Source: Rosa chinensis
Lineage: Eukaryota > Streptophyta > Magnoliopsida > Rosales > Rosaceae
Length of the DNA: 64,000 bases
NCBI RefSeq assembly: GCF_002994745.2
Contig: NC_037088.1
Location: 66,234,397-66,298,396 of the forward strand
Direction of reading: 5' to 3'
Part shown: positions 11,601 through 21,840 of the stretch, in pieces
Position numbering within the stretch: position 1 is the first letter of the stretch
Layout of the letters: every line of letters begins with the position of its first letter
Made by a program: the position numbers and the translations under genes
Notes under the pieces: model-generated
The model's database searches: none
The model's input: only the letters and a program-made list of their open reading frames with translations
Told to the model about the DNA's origin: nothing

Positions 11601-12181
11601 GCTGCGTACGTAAGAGAAGCCAATCACCTGTTAATTATCCCTTAATTAATTAACTGCACTAATTAGTTTTTATTTATTTATATAAATTATATAGAGAATT
11701 AGTCGATGTTAGTGGTCAATTGCGCACCCGGAGGACCCGGTCCTCCATTTTATTTTATTAATAAAAGAACTACACTAATTAGTTGATAATCTATTTAATT
11801 AACTAAATTAAGTAAGTCGTAAGTGCTTACTGCGAGACTTGAAGTTGACATTCCTTGTGTCAAAATCAAAGTACACTCTTGGGACTTGCGCCCTCCGGCG
11901 AATTCAGCTTCCTCTAGCCACGTCTCATCGCACTCCACCTCTTCCTCCGACGACTCGTCGTTGTCGACTTCGTGGATGAGCTCGTAGCCGTCGTCGTCGT
12001 CGTTCTCGTCAGCCTCTGTGATCTCGATGTCGTCGTTCTCATCGCCTGAGGTGCCGTTCTCGTAGTCGCGTTCGCCGTCTGAGGTGTCGTCGTCGTCGTC
12101 TGAGACTTGCATATCGAGGTCTGCGGCGATGTCGCCGTCGACTTCCGGGGCGGGGGCGTCCTCCGGGACCTCCACCGCCAT
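8700..12181 (-). pseudogene. Truncated DNA topoisomerase II derivative with dead catalytic core
   Basis: Eleven exons with good GT-AG sites fit: 11831-12181, 11386-11601, 11186-11302, 10947-11060, 10303-10818, 10084-10217, 9629-9993, 9346-9535, 9202-9251, 8816-9106 and 8700-8738. Exon 1 encodes about 95 mostly acidic residues and then enters the topo II Toprim domain at AGGRKSQECTLILT. The GHKL ATPase and most of the transducer are absent. Later exons follow topo II closely: YGVYPLVGELLNVREA, the winged-helix DNA gate (RSIPSMVDGLKP), PTWY-PIIPTVLVNGSEG, IKKYDTPEQ, and the coiled coil with TPRTLWLEELAALEQEL. Active-site changes: EGDSA is QGMST; DQDHDG is EQDHYG; the catalytic ARY is VLH, so the DNA-linking Tyr is His; YYKGLGT is missing. 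Seven extra bases near 9840-9850 break the frame once; without them the exons total 792 codons. Retained introns point to DNA duplication, not a retrocopy. It cannot cut DNA as a topoisomerase; it may be a pseudogene or was until recently a non-enzymatic protein. Confidence 0.85.
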
Positions 12182-12440
12182 GAAGAGGTGGTGATCGGAG
12201 CGCGGGAAGAGAGAGAGAGAGGGGGAAGTATTGGTGATCTGAGGGGGGTTTTTCTAAAATCTAAACTGTGGAAGGGAAAGAAGAAATTGTAAATGTTGGG
12301 CCAACTGTGTGAAAATTCAGAGTAAGCCCAATATATAGATGAATATGTTTACGGTTGACCCAATCCATATTGAATATATAGTCGGAACAAATTTAATAAT
12401 CTGACCGCCATAATAAAGAGCTCACGCTCATGAGACGGAA
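12182..12440. promoter_or_regulatory. Upstream region of the TOP2-like locus
   Basis: Contains a GAGAGA run just upstream of the start codon (about 12210-12220) and then AT-rich sequence. No trace of the topo II ATPase exons was seen here, so the missing N-terminal half was not simply left upstream. Confidence 0.35.
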
Positions 12441-12474
12441 TTGTTATGAAAATAAAATTCGATAACAAGAAGTT

Positions 12475-13240
12475 TCATACACTGCTTCATTACTGGAATG
12501 TTTTGACGACCTTGCTTGGTCGTATGTGTGATTCGGCGGCGGCGAGGATCGACAATGCTGTTGTCCGGCCACGGGTTCCAGCCGAGGTTCAACGACCTGG
12601 TCGATTATTTGTGGCGGTGCATCAAGTTCGACCGAGATTGGTTGACGTTCAAGGGACACCCGGGTTGTGGGCCTGGTCCGGATGGTGGGCTTGTCTTCAG
12701 CCTTTGGGTCTCTACTGGTGGGCTGCTATTATGTTTTATTTAGCTTTCATATATTGTTTCAAGTTTAGGTGTATTCTGTCTAGAATAAATCCCTGCCAAC
12801 TCTTGGTATGGTCATGTGGGCTCTGTATCAGGTTGCATACTCAGTATGCCTTGTTTTCCCTAGCGAGGCGGCAAATCATGAATTGGGTGCAACCTCCTGG
12901 GTGGTAGGATAAAACGTCATGTCGACGAATTTATTTCTGCTCGTCAGCGTATTAGGAAAGCTACTTTATTGGTTCTATGACAATGCTTTAACTTTCGGAT
13001 ATGACACCATTATTGTAAAGCAAATGGAGTAGTCAACATGACATTCTTTGCTAATTGGTGCATGTTCGAATACATGGTAGTTGTGAAGACTCCTTTAATT
13101 ATTTAGGATGTCTTCTCGAGGTGTATTGTAAAATGGGATTTAAGATTTTATGTCCCCCCCCTCTTTGTATTCATCAGTTTCATCAATAAAGGCCTGAGGG
13201 CAGCCGCACCAGCCCTTATTTCAAAAAAAAAAAAAAAAAC
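12475..13240 (+). mobile_element. Possible degenerate retroposon with poly(A) tail
   Basis: A GC-richer stretch ends with AATAAAGGCCTGAGGGCAGC and then about 17 A at 13221-13238. The flank after the tail (AACAAGCTTCATAC) resembles sequence at about 12467-12482 (AACAAGAAGTTTCATAC), which may be a decayed target duplication. Internal frames are broken. I classify it only as a retroposon-like insert; a LINE 3' end is the most likely source. Confidence 0.4.
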
Positions 13241-13404
13241 AACAAGCTTCATACCCAATCAAATGTAAGAGATGCCTATTGCACTTCCAGAGTGTTTCGA
13301 GCTTAGAGCTTCGTAGTTAAAGCATCGCCAGGAATTCCATAACTTAGAACCTAGTGTTGAAAGCCTGAGTTTTGAATTTTGAATCACAAACTCTATGTTA
13401 TTAG

Positions 13405-13446
13405 GCATAGTTGAAAATAATATTAATAATAATAATAATAATAATG
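13405..13446. repeat. AAT microsatellite
   Basis: Run of ATT/AAT units, with the uninterrupted part of about eight trinucleotides ending near 13445. Confidence 0.85.
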
Positions 13447-13678
13447 AGATAGAGAAAAACTAAATTATAACAAATTGGTATCCAAATCAACTATAAACTT
13501 TTAATTTCGTGTCATGGTGAAATCCCGCGCCTTTCAACAAGGAAGTGGGTATGCTTTATCCGCCACCTTGTTCCTTGTTCTCGAGAATGACCAACTCTCA
13601 AGCTCTCTTGATGTGGCAAAGGCCGTTGGAATTGAAGTATCACTGGGGTATCTAGTTGAAACTATATTTAAATGTTTT

Positions 13679-14688
13679 TTCTTTTTGAGTAAAAGAGGTC
13701 ACTCCATTATGTAATTCAGCAAGCAGTACAAAAATGATCCACCCCTATGGGGTCGACAGAAAGAACCGTTCCGTAGAAACTACTACAAAACCACCCCTAA
13801 CTAAAAGAGCAAACAAACTAGTAATCTCCTAACACACCCACCTTTTAGGATTAAGCCCAAAACAAAGAAAAGTAGAGCCCCAAAGAAGATTAAAAAACCC
13901 CAATGGGGACGACGAGGTCTCTCTTTTCTTTGCGATCTCTCCCGCTCAATGCAAGAAAAAAATAGGTCCATCATTCACAAAAGAATGAAGGCCCAAAACT
14001 AAATTAAAATTTAAAGACAAAGTAACTGCCCAGGCCCAAAACAAAACCCTAGCAGCCCGATACCAGGCCCAACCAAAACACCTAGGGTAAACCCTGGATG
14101 AGAATGCATTCCAACCGCCGCCGTCGTACACTACTCGCTGGAATACGTCGCCTGCGCTACCACCACCATTGATAGCATCCTCCTCAAGGCCGCCATCCAT
14201 ACCAGCAAGCAGCCCGAATAGGAATGGACCAAATTCCAACAGAGGATAACGAGTCCCACCACCATACTCAAAACTCAATTCCAGCCCGACATCCTCTGCC
14301 GGCAAAGAAAAATCAAGAACACCACCTGTCCCTTTGTCCTCCATAAGAACCGACTGATCCCAGCCATGCCAGAGAGCGCCATCATCAATCGAAAAACCCA
14401 GTATCTCTAACGGCCTCAGACACCAAGCGCCGCCATTCGTGTCACCCACGACCATACCTCTATAGATCCGGTCAAACACCAGATCACCTTTACCCCCCCC
14501 CCCATCAGAAGCTTGAGAGAGAAAATTAGGTAGGTTTCGACGAGGAGGCCCGCCTTCATCACCACCGTTTGGACCATAGAAGGAGGCAAAGTCATCCAAC
14601 CAGATCGTAAGTACACGGCCTCCACCAGCAGAGAAAAGAGGCGGAGGGAAGAACTCTCTTTCGGGAGGCATGACGAATCAATTTACTG
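13679..14688 (-). mobile_element. LINE-like retroposon, about 1 kb, with target-site duplication
   Basis: The insert is bounded by TATTTAAATGTTTT at 13665-13678 and 14689-14702. On the minus strand it starts at 14688, begins an ORF 17 bases later, and ends in an A-rich tail next to 13679. The last 260 bases before the tail are noncoding and contain CCCCATAGGGGTGGATCATT. The right-edge element at 63.0 kb has a related 3' part. No reverse transcriptase is present, so this copy is non-autonomous or internally deleted. Confidence 0.75.
13946..14671 (-). CDS. Retroposon-encoded ORF of 241 codons, unknown function
   Basis: The frame starts almost at the 5' end of the retroposon and stays open for 241 codons, rich in Gly, Leu, Phe and Trp (for example GGGGKGDLVFDRIYRGM). 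No zinc knuckle, RRM, endonuclease or reverse-transcriptase motif was seen. It may be the start of a LINE first ORF joined to 3' sequence by deletion. I do not recognise a domain, and expression is unknown. An open frame of this length in a GC-rich insert could also be fortuitous. Confidence 0.4.
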   Translation of the reverse strand: MPPEREFFPPPLFSAGGGRVLTIWLDDFASFYGPNGGDEGGPPRRNLPNFLSQASDGGGGKGDLVFDRIYRGMVVGDTNGGAWCLRPLEILGFSIDDGALWHGWDQSVLMEDKGTGGVLDFSLPAEDVGLELSFEYGGGTRYPLLEFGPFLFGLLAGMDGGLEEDAINGGGSAGDVFQRVVYDGGGWNAFSSRVYPRCFGWAWYRAARVLFWAWAVTLSLNFNLVLGLHSFVNDGPIFFLH

Positions 14689-15480
14689 TATTTAAATGTT
14701 TTGTCTCCTAATGAGGAGATTTTAGTTCAAAGCATTTTGTTCTTCATGCTCCACATATACGAAACTTGTAAACTTTTATATGGAGATGGAATTAATAAAA
14801 TATTGAGGTTAAGCCTCAAGTGTCAACACTAAATCATGCTCTACGGCTTTAGTGATAAACTCTAAATTACTGAAATATTGGTGAGCTCGAAAGAGATTGA
14901 ACAAATAATAAAATAGAGAGAAACCAAATTACAACAAACTAGTACCCAAATTAACTTGAAAATTTTCATTTCGTGTAATCAACCGCCAACGAGGAAGTGG
15001 GTAACTGGGTATGGTTCGTCCACCACCATCCTTGTTCCTTATTCTCGAAAATGATTGGCTCTCAAGCACTCTCGATGTGGCAAAGCAGTCGGAAAATTTA
15101 GGGTTATTTCCTTCCCCTGTTTTAATTCTAAAACATGTCAATGTTAAGTTGTTAACATGTGTTTAAACGAAACTTACTGTTTCCAACCGTTGTAATGAAG
15201 TTTATCGATGATCAAGATGAAATCTTCCATGTAAAGTTTCACTAGGGCATCCAGCTGATACTATACTATAATATTTTGTCTCTTAATGAGGAGCTTTAGT
15301 TCAATTTGGTATTCTTTATATTCCTCATATAGGAAAGATTTAAAATCTTTGATGGAGATGGAATGGACTAATATTATTAATTTTAAGGGTAAGTTGAGAG
15401 TAGTGTCAGCTGCAAAAGACACAAAATCATGCTCTACGGCTCTAGTGATAAACTCCAAACAACTGCATGACACAACGCCC

Positions 15481-16112
15481 TACTACCCATTTTTTTTAAT
15501 TAATTTCATATCATATTTTAACGTCGCAACTATTTTGTTCATATATACAATCAGGGCCATCCCTTGGCCAAGGCAACTAAGGCAGTTGTCTTGGGTTCTA
15601 GGAGAGCTCGGATTTTTTCAATTCAACATATAAATAACACTCTTGCACCCTCCTTTCAAAAAAAAAAAAAGGGAATAGAGAAGAAAGCTGATGAAAAGGA
15701 TCTTGACAATGTGAATAGTCTTCCTAAGCTTTGCAAACCTATGCCGCAAGTATTTCATCTATGCTACTTTAATCTTTGCCTAATATGATGTTAATAAAAC
15801 CATCCTCTGATTCTCTCTTCATACATCATACTCTCAAATTACACTCTTTATTAAGTTTCAAAGGCTTATTCAAAATTCGTCAAACGCCTCTATCTTTTTA
15901 AATCGGAACAGCCCCGCATACAATTAATTAAACTAGTTAAATGTACATGTGCATATATTAACACTACGTGCTAATCGCAACAACTGGAATATTGGTGAGG
16001 CCGAAAGAGACTGATCAAATGAATTTGATCAATGAAGTTGACTAAGAATATGGGGATCGAATGAGGGACCCCTCATCGTTCACATCAGCTTAATCATAAT
16101 TTTTATATACTG
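15481..16112. other. AT-rich intergenic sequence
   Basis: Contains an A13 tract at about 15658-15670 and a short open frame around it with no recognised family. A 30-base phrase near 15980 (GGAATATTGGTGAG) matches the end of duplication copy A near 14873, so the duplicated block may once have extended to here. Confidence 0.4.
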
Positions 16113-16776
16113 AGGCCGCGTTTGTTTTGCTTGATATGAGGAGTGGATGGGAAAAAATATTTCCAATCTGATTGGTCAGTATGTTTGGAGTCTTGGTTAA
16201 CTTGCAATCAGAAAATAATATTAGACTCTGATAACAAGTCCCGTTGGAGAGGTAAGATATAACTTATCCATACAAGCCACCAATCAACCACGATATTGAA
16301 AAAGAAAGCCACGCGCGCGTGCCTCTATCTGTCTTCGACCTTCAAACCATGGTGCAATCATGGATCAGTTCCACGACTAATCGTCATCAACCACGTTTGC
16401 CTTCATCTCCATCTTCTATCTTCCTCACCTCCTACTTCTTCGATTGTCAATAAATCTTATCGTTGCCGGACTGCGATGTACTCCCGAACACCGGAATCAA
16501 TGTTCGCCGCCGCCGATGGAATCCTCAAGACTTCGCTGTTCATCTCTACCTTGATCTGGAATTGTTTGTTACTTTGTTTCCATAATCTCATTGTTGCTCT
16601 CAAAGAATATTTGGCCAAGCTGAGCTTCTTATTTTCTTTAATTTTTAGTTATTCAATTTCTAATCCAACTGTCATACTATTGCTCCAAACACCAAGTAAG
16701 ATTGAGATTTTAAAATCTAATCCAAGTCGGTCATCGATGTCAATGCATTCCAATCAGGTGTGCCAAACGTGGCCTA
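16113..16776. mobile_element. MITE-like element with GGCC-type terminal inverted repeats
   Basis: The left end reads AGGCCGCGTTTG and the right end CAAACGTGGCCT, an inverted pair with one mismatch. The body is about 660 bases without transposase. An internal 161-codon frame at 16296-16781 has no family resemblance and overlaps the right terminus, so I treat it as chance. The ends resemble the MITE at 49931-50278. Target duplication is unclear. Confidence 0.5.
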
Positions 16777-19118
16777 AGTGATGAATCATTGACAATAATG
16801 CCATGCAGGCTTTACGTACATGGCCTGATTGGCCACTGGTGTGGACCGTGAATTAACAATAATCATTGACAATATATGTGTGAATGCGCGCTTATTCTTT
16901 TTTTATTTTATTTTTTCTAACTAGTTGGTGACATTAATTGAGGCATCTTTGAGAAGTTTTGCACTCAATAATTTGGTGTAATAATGCGATTGAGATTTTT
17001 CTCCTGAGAACACTCTTATATATATGAGGCAGGTTAATTACAAAGCTATATTACGCTTAATTATGAAGCTATTTGGAATATTCTTGAACCTAATTCCCAA
17101 TATTGTATAGCCAATATTGAAAGAGTGAGACGTTAAAAGAGTGATTTGTGGTGACATGCAATCGAGCAATTTCTTTTAAAAATAAAATAAAAACAAAGTA
17201 TTATTTGTCAGAAAGTTCATATGACACAGACTTAGATAACATTATATATCTAGATCACGATGATATTTTTGAAAATAAAATAAAAAAAAATCGTTAAAAA
17301 TTTCAGACAACACAGATTTAGATAACATTATTAGATAACAACAACGACAGAACGTAAGAAGATTAGAACAAACTTCAAGTTGTGGATTTCCTTTAGACAC
17401 GATCTTGCACTGAAAATGGAATTTGCTCTGAGCTAAATTATTAGATCACAAATAATTAAAGTTAGTCAATGGTGCTTCGTTTATAACTTTTATTTCTAGA
17501 TGCATAACACTTTAGTAGAACTCCGAAAGAGACTAGGTTGGCGTCTTGGTGAGGTTCATGGAGTTTTGGAATTATATAGAAACACGTGGGGCTACAGTGC
17601 GGTCGTGCCTACAGAGACACACGAACAGTGACTCAGCGTATCCAACTGCCCATCCACCATGCTCCACGTGGATCTATAATTATCCTTTTTTATTTTCCAA
17701 ACCCGATTCGATATAATTCTCATAAAAAAAAAAAAACCCCGATTCAATATTATTTAGTTTAATGACAGTAATTTTCTTCTTTTTGTAGGTGGAGATCCAG
17801 AAACCGATTGTGGATTACTTGGTTGTTAATTATATGTTTAACAAATATAAAATCTCTATTTTAACGGAAAATTTGACATAGATATTAAAGTAATGTTTGA
17901 TGAAGTATAAGTAAAGACGAAGCATCAGTTTAATAAGTTTACAAATTTGAAGTCTTAGAGTATATGATGGAGCACCTTTCAATCTTCCAAGTACCATTGT
18001 TTTTTTCTTTCTTTTTTTGTACTCGTATAACTTACATCTCCAAATATTTTTGTACCGTGAATGACGATTCAAATTCTTGAGCTCATACATTATAATATCT
18101 CTTATAGTTTGATTTACATTGCCAAATGTAAACTAGTATAAATGTGATTTTGAGATTACTTGGGTACGTATTAAAGAATAACAATCAATAATTAACTAAT
18201 TTGTGAATTATTATTAAGAAGATAAGAGAGTTAACAATAACATATTAGTGAGTTGTGATATATTGATAATTTGAAATATCCGACCCTACGTGTTGAGCTC
18301 AAACACTATGATTGCATGTCAGCAATATGGGATAATGGTGGTGCTACAGAAGATTAGCATCAAACAGTTAGAGCACGGCTGGAAATGAAACCCCAGCTCC
18401 TTTCATTTTTTATGGAAAGGAGTGATGTTTGTTTAACGATGGGTACTGTCATGCCGGATGTTACAATCAAAACAGCTTGCATTTGGTTAGCATATATAAT
18501 TATGATCATTCTGGATTCATGACATACACGTTGTTTATGTTTTCGGGTGACCACAAAGTTCTTCTTTGTTGATTTTTGCCAGTAATATATTATTTGCTAG
18601 TGGAAAATGCCATTTTTATAGGTCAATTCTCAACAAAGTCTCCCAACTAGAAAATCTGGCTTTGTACATGCATGACGTAGAACAAATAGTATATCACTTT
18701 TTATAAAGGGAAACTCCACTCTTTTAAAAAGAAATAAATTTTGACAAGAATAAAAGGAGAAAGTTTAGAGTATATACATAGAATGATTTGTTTATCTTTA
18801 CCGAATTTTCATATATTCGATCGTTTTTTTTTTCTCTCTCTCTCTCTAATTTATCTCGTTTTTTTTTATTTAGTTAGAGGTTGATCTATCTCCTCTAATG
18901 ATTGATTATCTAAGTTCTCCTCTATTCATGCTTTTGCATCGGCGGAAGGCCGCCTTTGGATTAGTGTAATATTATTGTGGATAAAGCTTGTGATAGAACT
19001 ATATTCGTTGGAATATTCAATGGAAGTGGGTTTATCGGCTCTTTACTAGATGTTCTTTAAAGGTGAACCATGTTTATGATCTAAAATAAGTATCTGCATC
19101 GGCGTTAGAAAAAACGTC
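16777..19118. other. Long AT-rich intergenic region
   Basis: No gene recognised. It contains short poly(A) and poly(T) runs, and TC-rich tracts near 18828-18850. Two imperfect repeats of the phrase CACAGA-TTAGATAACATTAT occur near 17225 and 17308. Confidence 0.5.
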
Positions 19119-19128
19119 AGACATACTT

Positions 19129-19258
19129 TTTTTTTTTTTTTTTTTTTTTGTTTTAAAAAAAAACCCCACCCCATTCCCACCCTTGATGGGGCTCGAACTC
19201 TTGACCTCTTATATATGAGACCAAAGCCTTACCACCCCACCAAACACACACACCCATG
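19129..19258 (-). mobile_element. tRNA-derived SINE with target-site duplication
   Basis: AGACATACTT flanks the insert at 19119-19128 and 19259-19268. On the minus strand it reads GGTGGTAAGGCTTTGG-like (A box) and then GAGTTCGAGCCCC (B box), the internal RNA polymerase III promoter of tRNA-derived SINEs. It ends in a long A-rich tail that appears as poly(T) at about 19127-19150 on the plus strand. Confidence 0.8.
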
Positions 19259-19445
19259 AGACATACTTATTTATTATGAACTTTGATTTTGCTCCTCTTT
19301 TAATTCAAATCTCACTCTTCTACACTAGTTTAGGTGTGCCATTAAACTAATCATATTTTCGTCTTCATGGAGAAGTGCGTAAATTGTTTAATTTTTTTTT
19401 CTTAATATATTTTATCAAGAGCTTAGCTAACGGGCAACTCATCCC

Positions 19446-19571
19446 TCTAACACAAATAACTTTGAATGACCCTTTTCTTTTCCTTCTTTTCGGAACATAA
19501 GATGCTTGTCTAACACAAATAACTTTGAATGACCCTTTTCTTTTCCTTCTTTTCGGAACATAAGATGCTTG
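19446..19571. repeat. 63-bp perfect tandem duplication
   Basis: The unit starting TCTAACACAAATAACTTTGA occurs at 19446 and again at 19509 and is repeated to the end (GATGCTTGT) without a visible difference. The identity indicates a recent event. Confidence 0.9.
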
Positions 19572-19615
19572 TTGACATTTCTCCAAAAATGAAATATGAA
19601 AAAAGAATTAAAATA

Positions 19616-19913
19616 AGAGTTAATTCGATTCAAGTCCTTTTTGTTATATAAAAATTAGATCTAGTCCGCGCATATTTTCTTGTTAATTGCGGTCCATTTG
19701 CTTTTTTTAATAGTCCATTTTGCCCTTGGAACCAAATAAGGTAAATAATTTCAAATTCACTAATTTTAGTGAATTTGAAATTATTTACCTTATTTGGTTC
19801 CAAGGGCAAAATGGACTATTAAAAAAAGCAAATGGACCGCAATTAACAAGAAAATATGCGCGGACTAGATCTAATTTTTATATAACAAAAAGGACTTGAA
19901 TCGAATTAACTCT
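19616..19913. repeat. Near-perfect 298-bp palindrome (foldback element)
   Basis: Two arms of 148 bases are reverse complements as far as I could check by eye. They meet at 19764/19765, where only the central TT fails to pair. The ends read AGAGTTAATTCGATTC and GAATCGAATTAACTCT. There is no ORF. A similar but diverged phrase (GGACCGCGATTAACAA and GGACTTAGATCTAATAAG) occurs at 21069-21145, so the sequence belongs to a family. It could transcribe a long hairpin RNA. Confidence 0.9.
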
Positions 19914-20189
19914 ATAGTAGGTTTTTGAAGTTGTATCGTAGAGATTTAATCTACCTAGGCATACGAAACAGGAAAACAAAACATAGAATATATTCTCAAT
20001 CTAATCAAAAGGTACAAATATGTATATATAGAACTTATACCTAATTACAAGATAAAATGTATGAAAGAGAAAATGTGAGATAATGAGAGAACCTTAGATA
20101 TAGAGATATAGAGAAACTTGATTTTTTTTTAAACTTGTGACATCTTACCTATAAATAAGGCATATAAATGTGAAATAAAAATGTCTAAT

Positions 20190-20693
20190 CAAATTCTATG
20201 ACATATCATATAGGATGATATGACTGTAAATCCATGTAGTTGAGCTTGGAAAGGATCATACCAAATATAAAGAAGTCCAAGCTCGATCCTGTTGGACGTG
20301 TATTCATATATTAACATTTTTTCATCATTTTGAATGCAACAGCCCAGAAGCTTCACAAGATTACGGTGCTGAAGTTTGGCTATCAGTATAACTTCATTTT
20401 TGAACTCCCTCATTCCTTGACCAGATTCCTTGGATCGCCTCTTTACAGCTATTTCTTTCCCTCCTATCAATGTACCCTATTGATCGTTGTTCATAAAAGT
20501 CATGAAATTTATCATAAGGGTAGCTCATTTCAATTTGCATACAATTGCATTACCTTGTACACAGGTCCAAAACCACCTTGTCCCAGTTTGTTGTTGCTTG
20601 AAAAGTTATCAGTGGCATCAGCAATAGCGGTGAAGTCAAATAGCGGCAACTCCATGTCTTCCCTTTCTTCTTCACAGTAATCCATTCTGCAAT
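20190..20693 (-). pseudogene. S-locus-type receptor kinase fragment (kinase N-lobe)
   Basis: Two exons are visible. The first (about 20553-20692) encodes [20 protein letters not shown] and the Gly-rich loop [11 protein letters not shown], followed by a GTAATG donor. The second (about 20190-20483) continues with GGKEIAVKR (catalytic-type Lys), [20 protein letters not shown], and [17 protein letters not shown]. These are hallmarks of G-type lectin S-receptor-like Ser/Thr kinases. The extracellular, transmembrane and catalytic-loop parts are missing, and the frame runs into unrelated codons after IYEY. It is a truncated copy with no expected activity. Confidence 0.85.
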
Positions 20694-21139
20694 CCAGCAA
20701 TCTTCTAACATCTTAATAGTGGATATCGTCATCATGAATCATGAATGTGTTTTTGTCAATGGTTGTGATTAGATAATATCATAATTGCATATCACTAATT
20801 ATGGAACAATTATAAAGTTTTAGTTATCAATTTCAAACAAGAAATCAATTGGACAATAAAATATTGCTGATGTTACGTTTTTCCATAAATTTCAAAATAT
20901 TGATTACATTGCAATTAATCAAGAATACAATAAATGCCTTTAAAATTAGTATTTTCAGCTTTTAAGATATTTAATAAGGGTATATTCGGAATGCACGAAA
21001 ATGAAAATTGGTAGTGTTGAGTCAGCAAAATATAAATGGAAAGAAATCCAATGTGGCAGTTGAGTCATAGGACCGCGATTAACAAAAAAAATCAACCGGA
21101 CTCTATCTAATAAGGGGTGTGAATTTTGGACTTAGATCT

Positions 21140-21260
21140 AATAAGCAAGTACATTTTTTTTTTTGGGTACTATTATTAAAATCAGAAAGAGCCCGGCCAG
21201 AGCCGACACAAAGGGGTGGGCTAAAGCAGAAAACTACCCAAAAGTGCTTATTATATAAGT
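21140..21260 (-). mobile_element. Possible LINE 3' fragment
   Basis: A T12 tract followed by GGGTACTATTATTAAAATCA and then GCCCGGCCAGAGCC-type GC-rich sequence parallels the layout at 13679 and 63040, where a minus-strand retroposon tail precedes GC-rich 3' sequence. No target duplication was identified. Confidence 0.3.
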
Positions 21261-21794
21261 CAAACTAAAGCAGAGAAGGGAGTAGCCCCAGTTGGCTTTT
21301 AAGCCAACGTTGAAAGCTAAAGAACCTCTTCTTTGAAATTTAAGAGACAGAGACGTGTCCAACGCCATATTAAAGGAAGCTGAGAAAACAATAGTTGAAA
21401 AACACTCTCAAAGAAAAAGATTTGGACTAGAAACAAAGAGAAAGGGCTCATCGTTTTGCAGTAATTATATCCACCCATCTTGGGAATCTTACACCACAGC
21501 TCTCATTCACTGGTCCAGCTCTCATCTTTCTTCATTGAAGATTTTGGGTTGTGTTTTATGTTCTTGAATCAAAGATTATGTTTTTTTGGTTTCTTTTTCT
21601 TTGGAAAGGTTCGATCTTTGAGGCATTTGTGTTGTTTCTGGAACTGGGTTTGGCTCGGTTTTAGCTTTTGTTTCACAATTGCATTGGTTTCGTTTTGATT
21701 CCGCAGAAAGTTTATGAAAATTTGAAGACCGTGGTTTTGCTTTCTATGGTTTAGTTTTCTGCATTATCTGATTTACTGTGTGTTCATTTAATGG

Positions 21795-21840
21795 AATCAA
21801 CTTCAAAACCATTTTTTTTTTTTATCAACTTCAAAACCAT
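21795..21840. repeat. Pure poly(T) insertion with 17-bp target duplication
   Basis: ATCAACTTCAAAACCAT occurs at 21795-21811 and 21824-21840. Only 12 T lie between the copies. It resembles an insertion of nothing but a poly(A) tail. It lies in the presumed 5' region of the CBL gene. Confidence 0.8.

Larger units (their letters stand above)
13441..15480. repeat. Ancient tandem duplication, first copy split by a retroposon
   Basis: Copy A comprises 13441-13678 plus 14689-14905; copy B runs from about 14905 to 15480. Shared landmarks in order are AGAGAAA-CTAAATTA-AACAAA, GAGGAAGTGGGTA, CCTTGTTCCTT-TTCTCGA, CTCTC-GATGTGGCAAAG, TTTTGTCTC-TAATGAGGAG, GGAGATGGAATT and AAATCATGCTCTACGGCT. Copy B holds about 150 bases not seen in A (about 15095-15245), and copy A holds the retroposon at 13679-14688. 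No protein-coding function was recognised in either copy. Confidence 0.75.

Noticed and set aside
16296..16781. Plus-strand frame of 161 codons
   Set aside because: Lies in and overlaps the end of a MITE-like element, has no family resemblance, and extends past the terminus.
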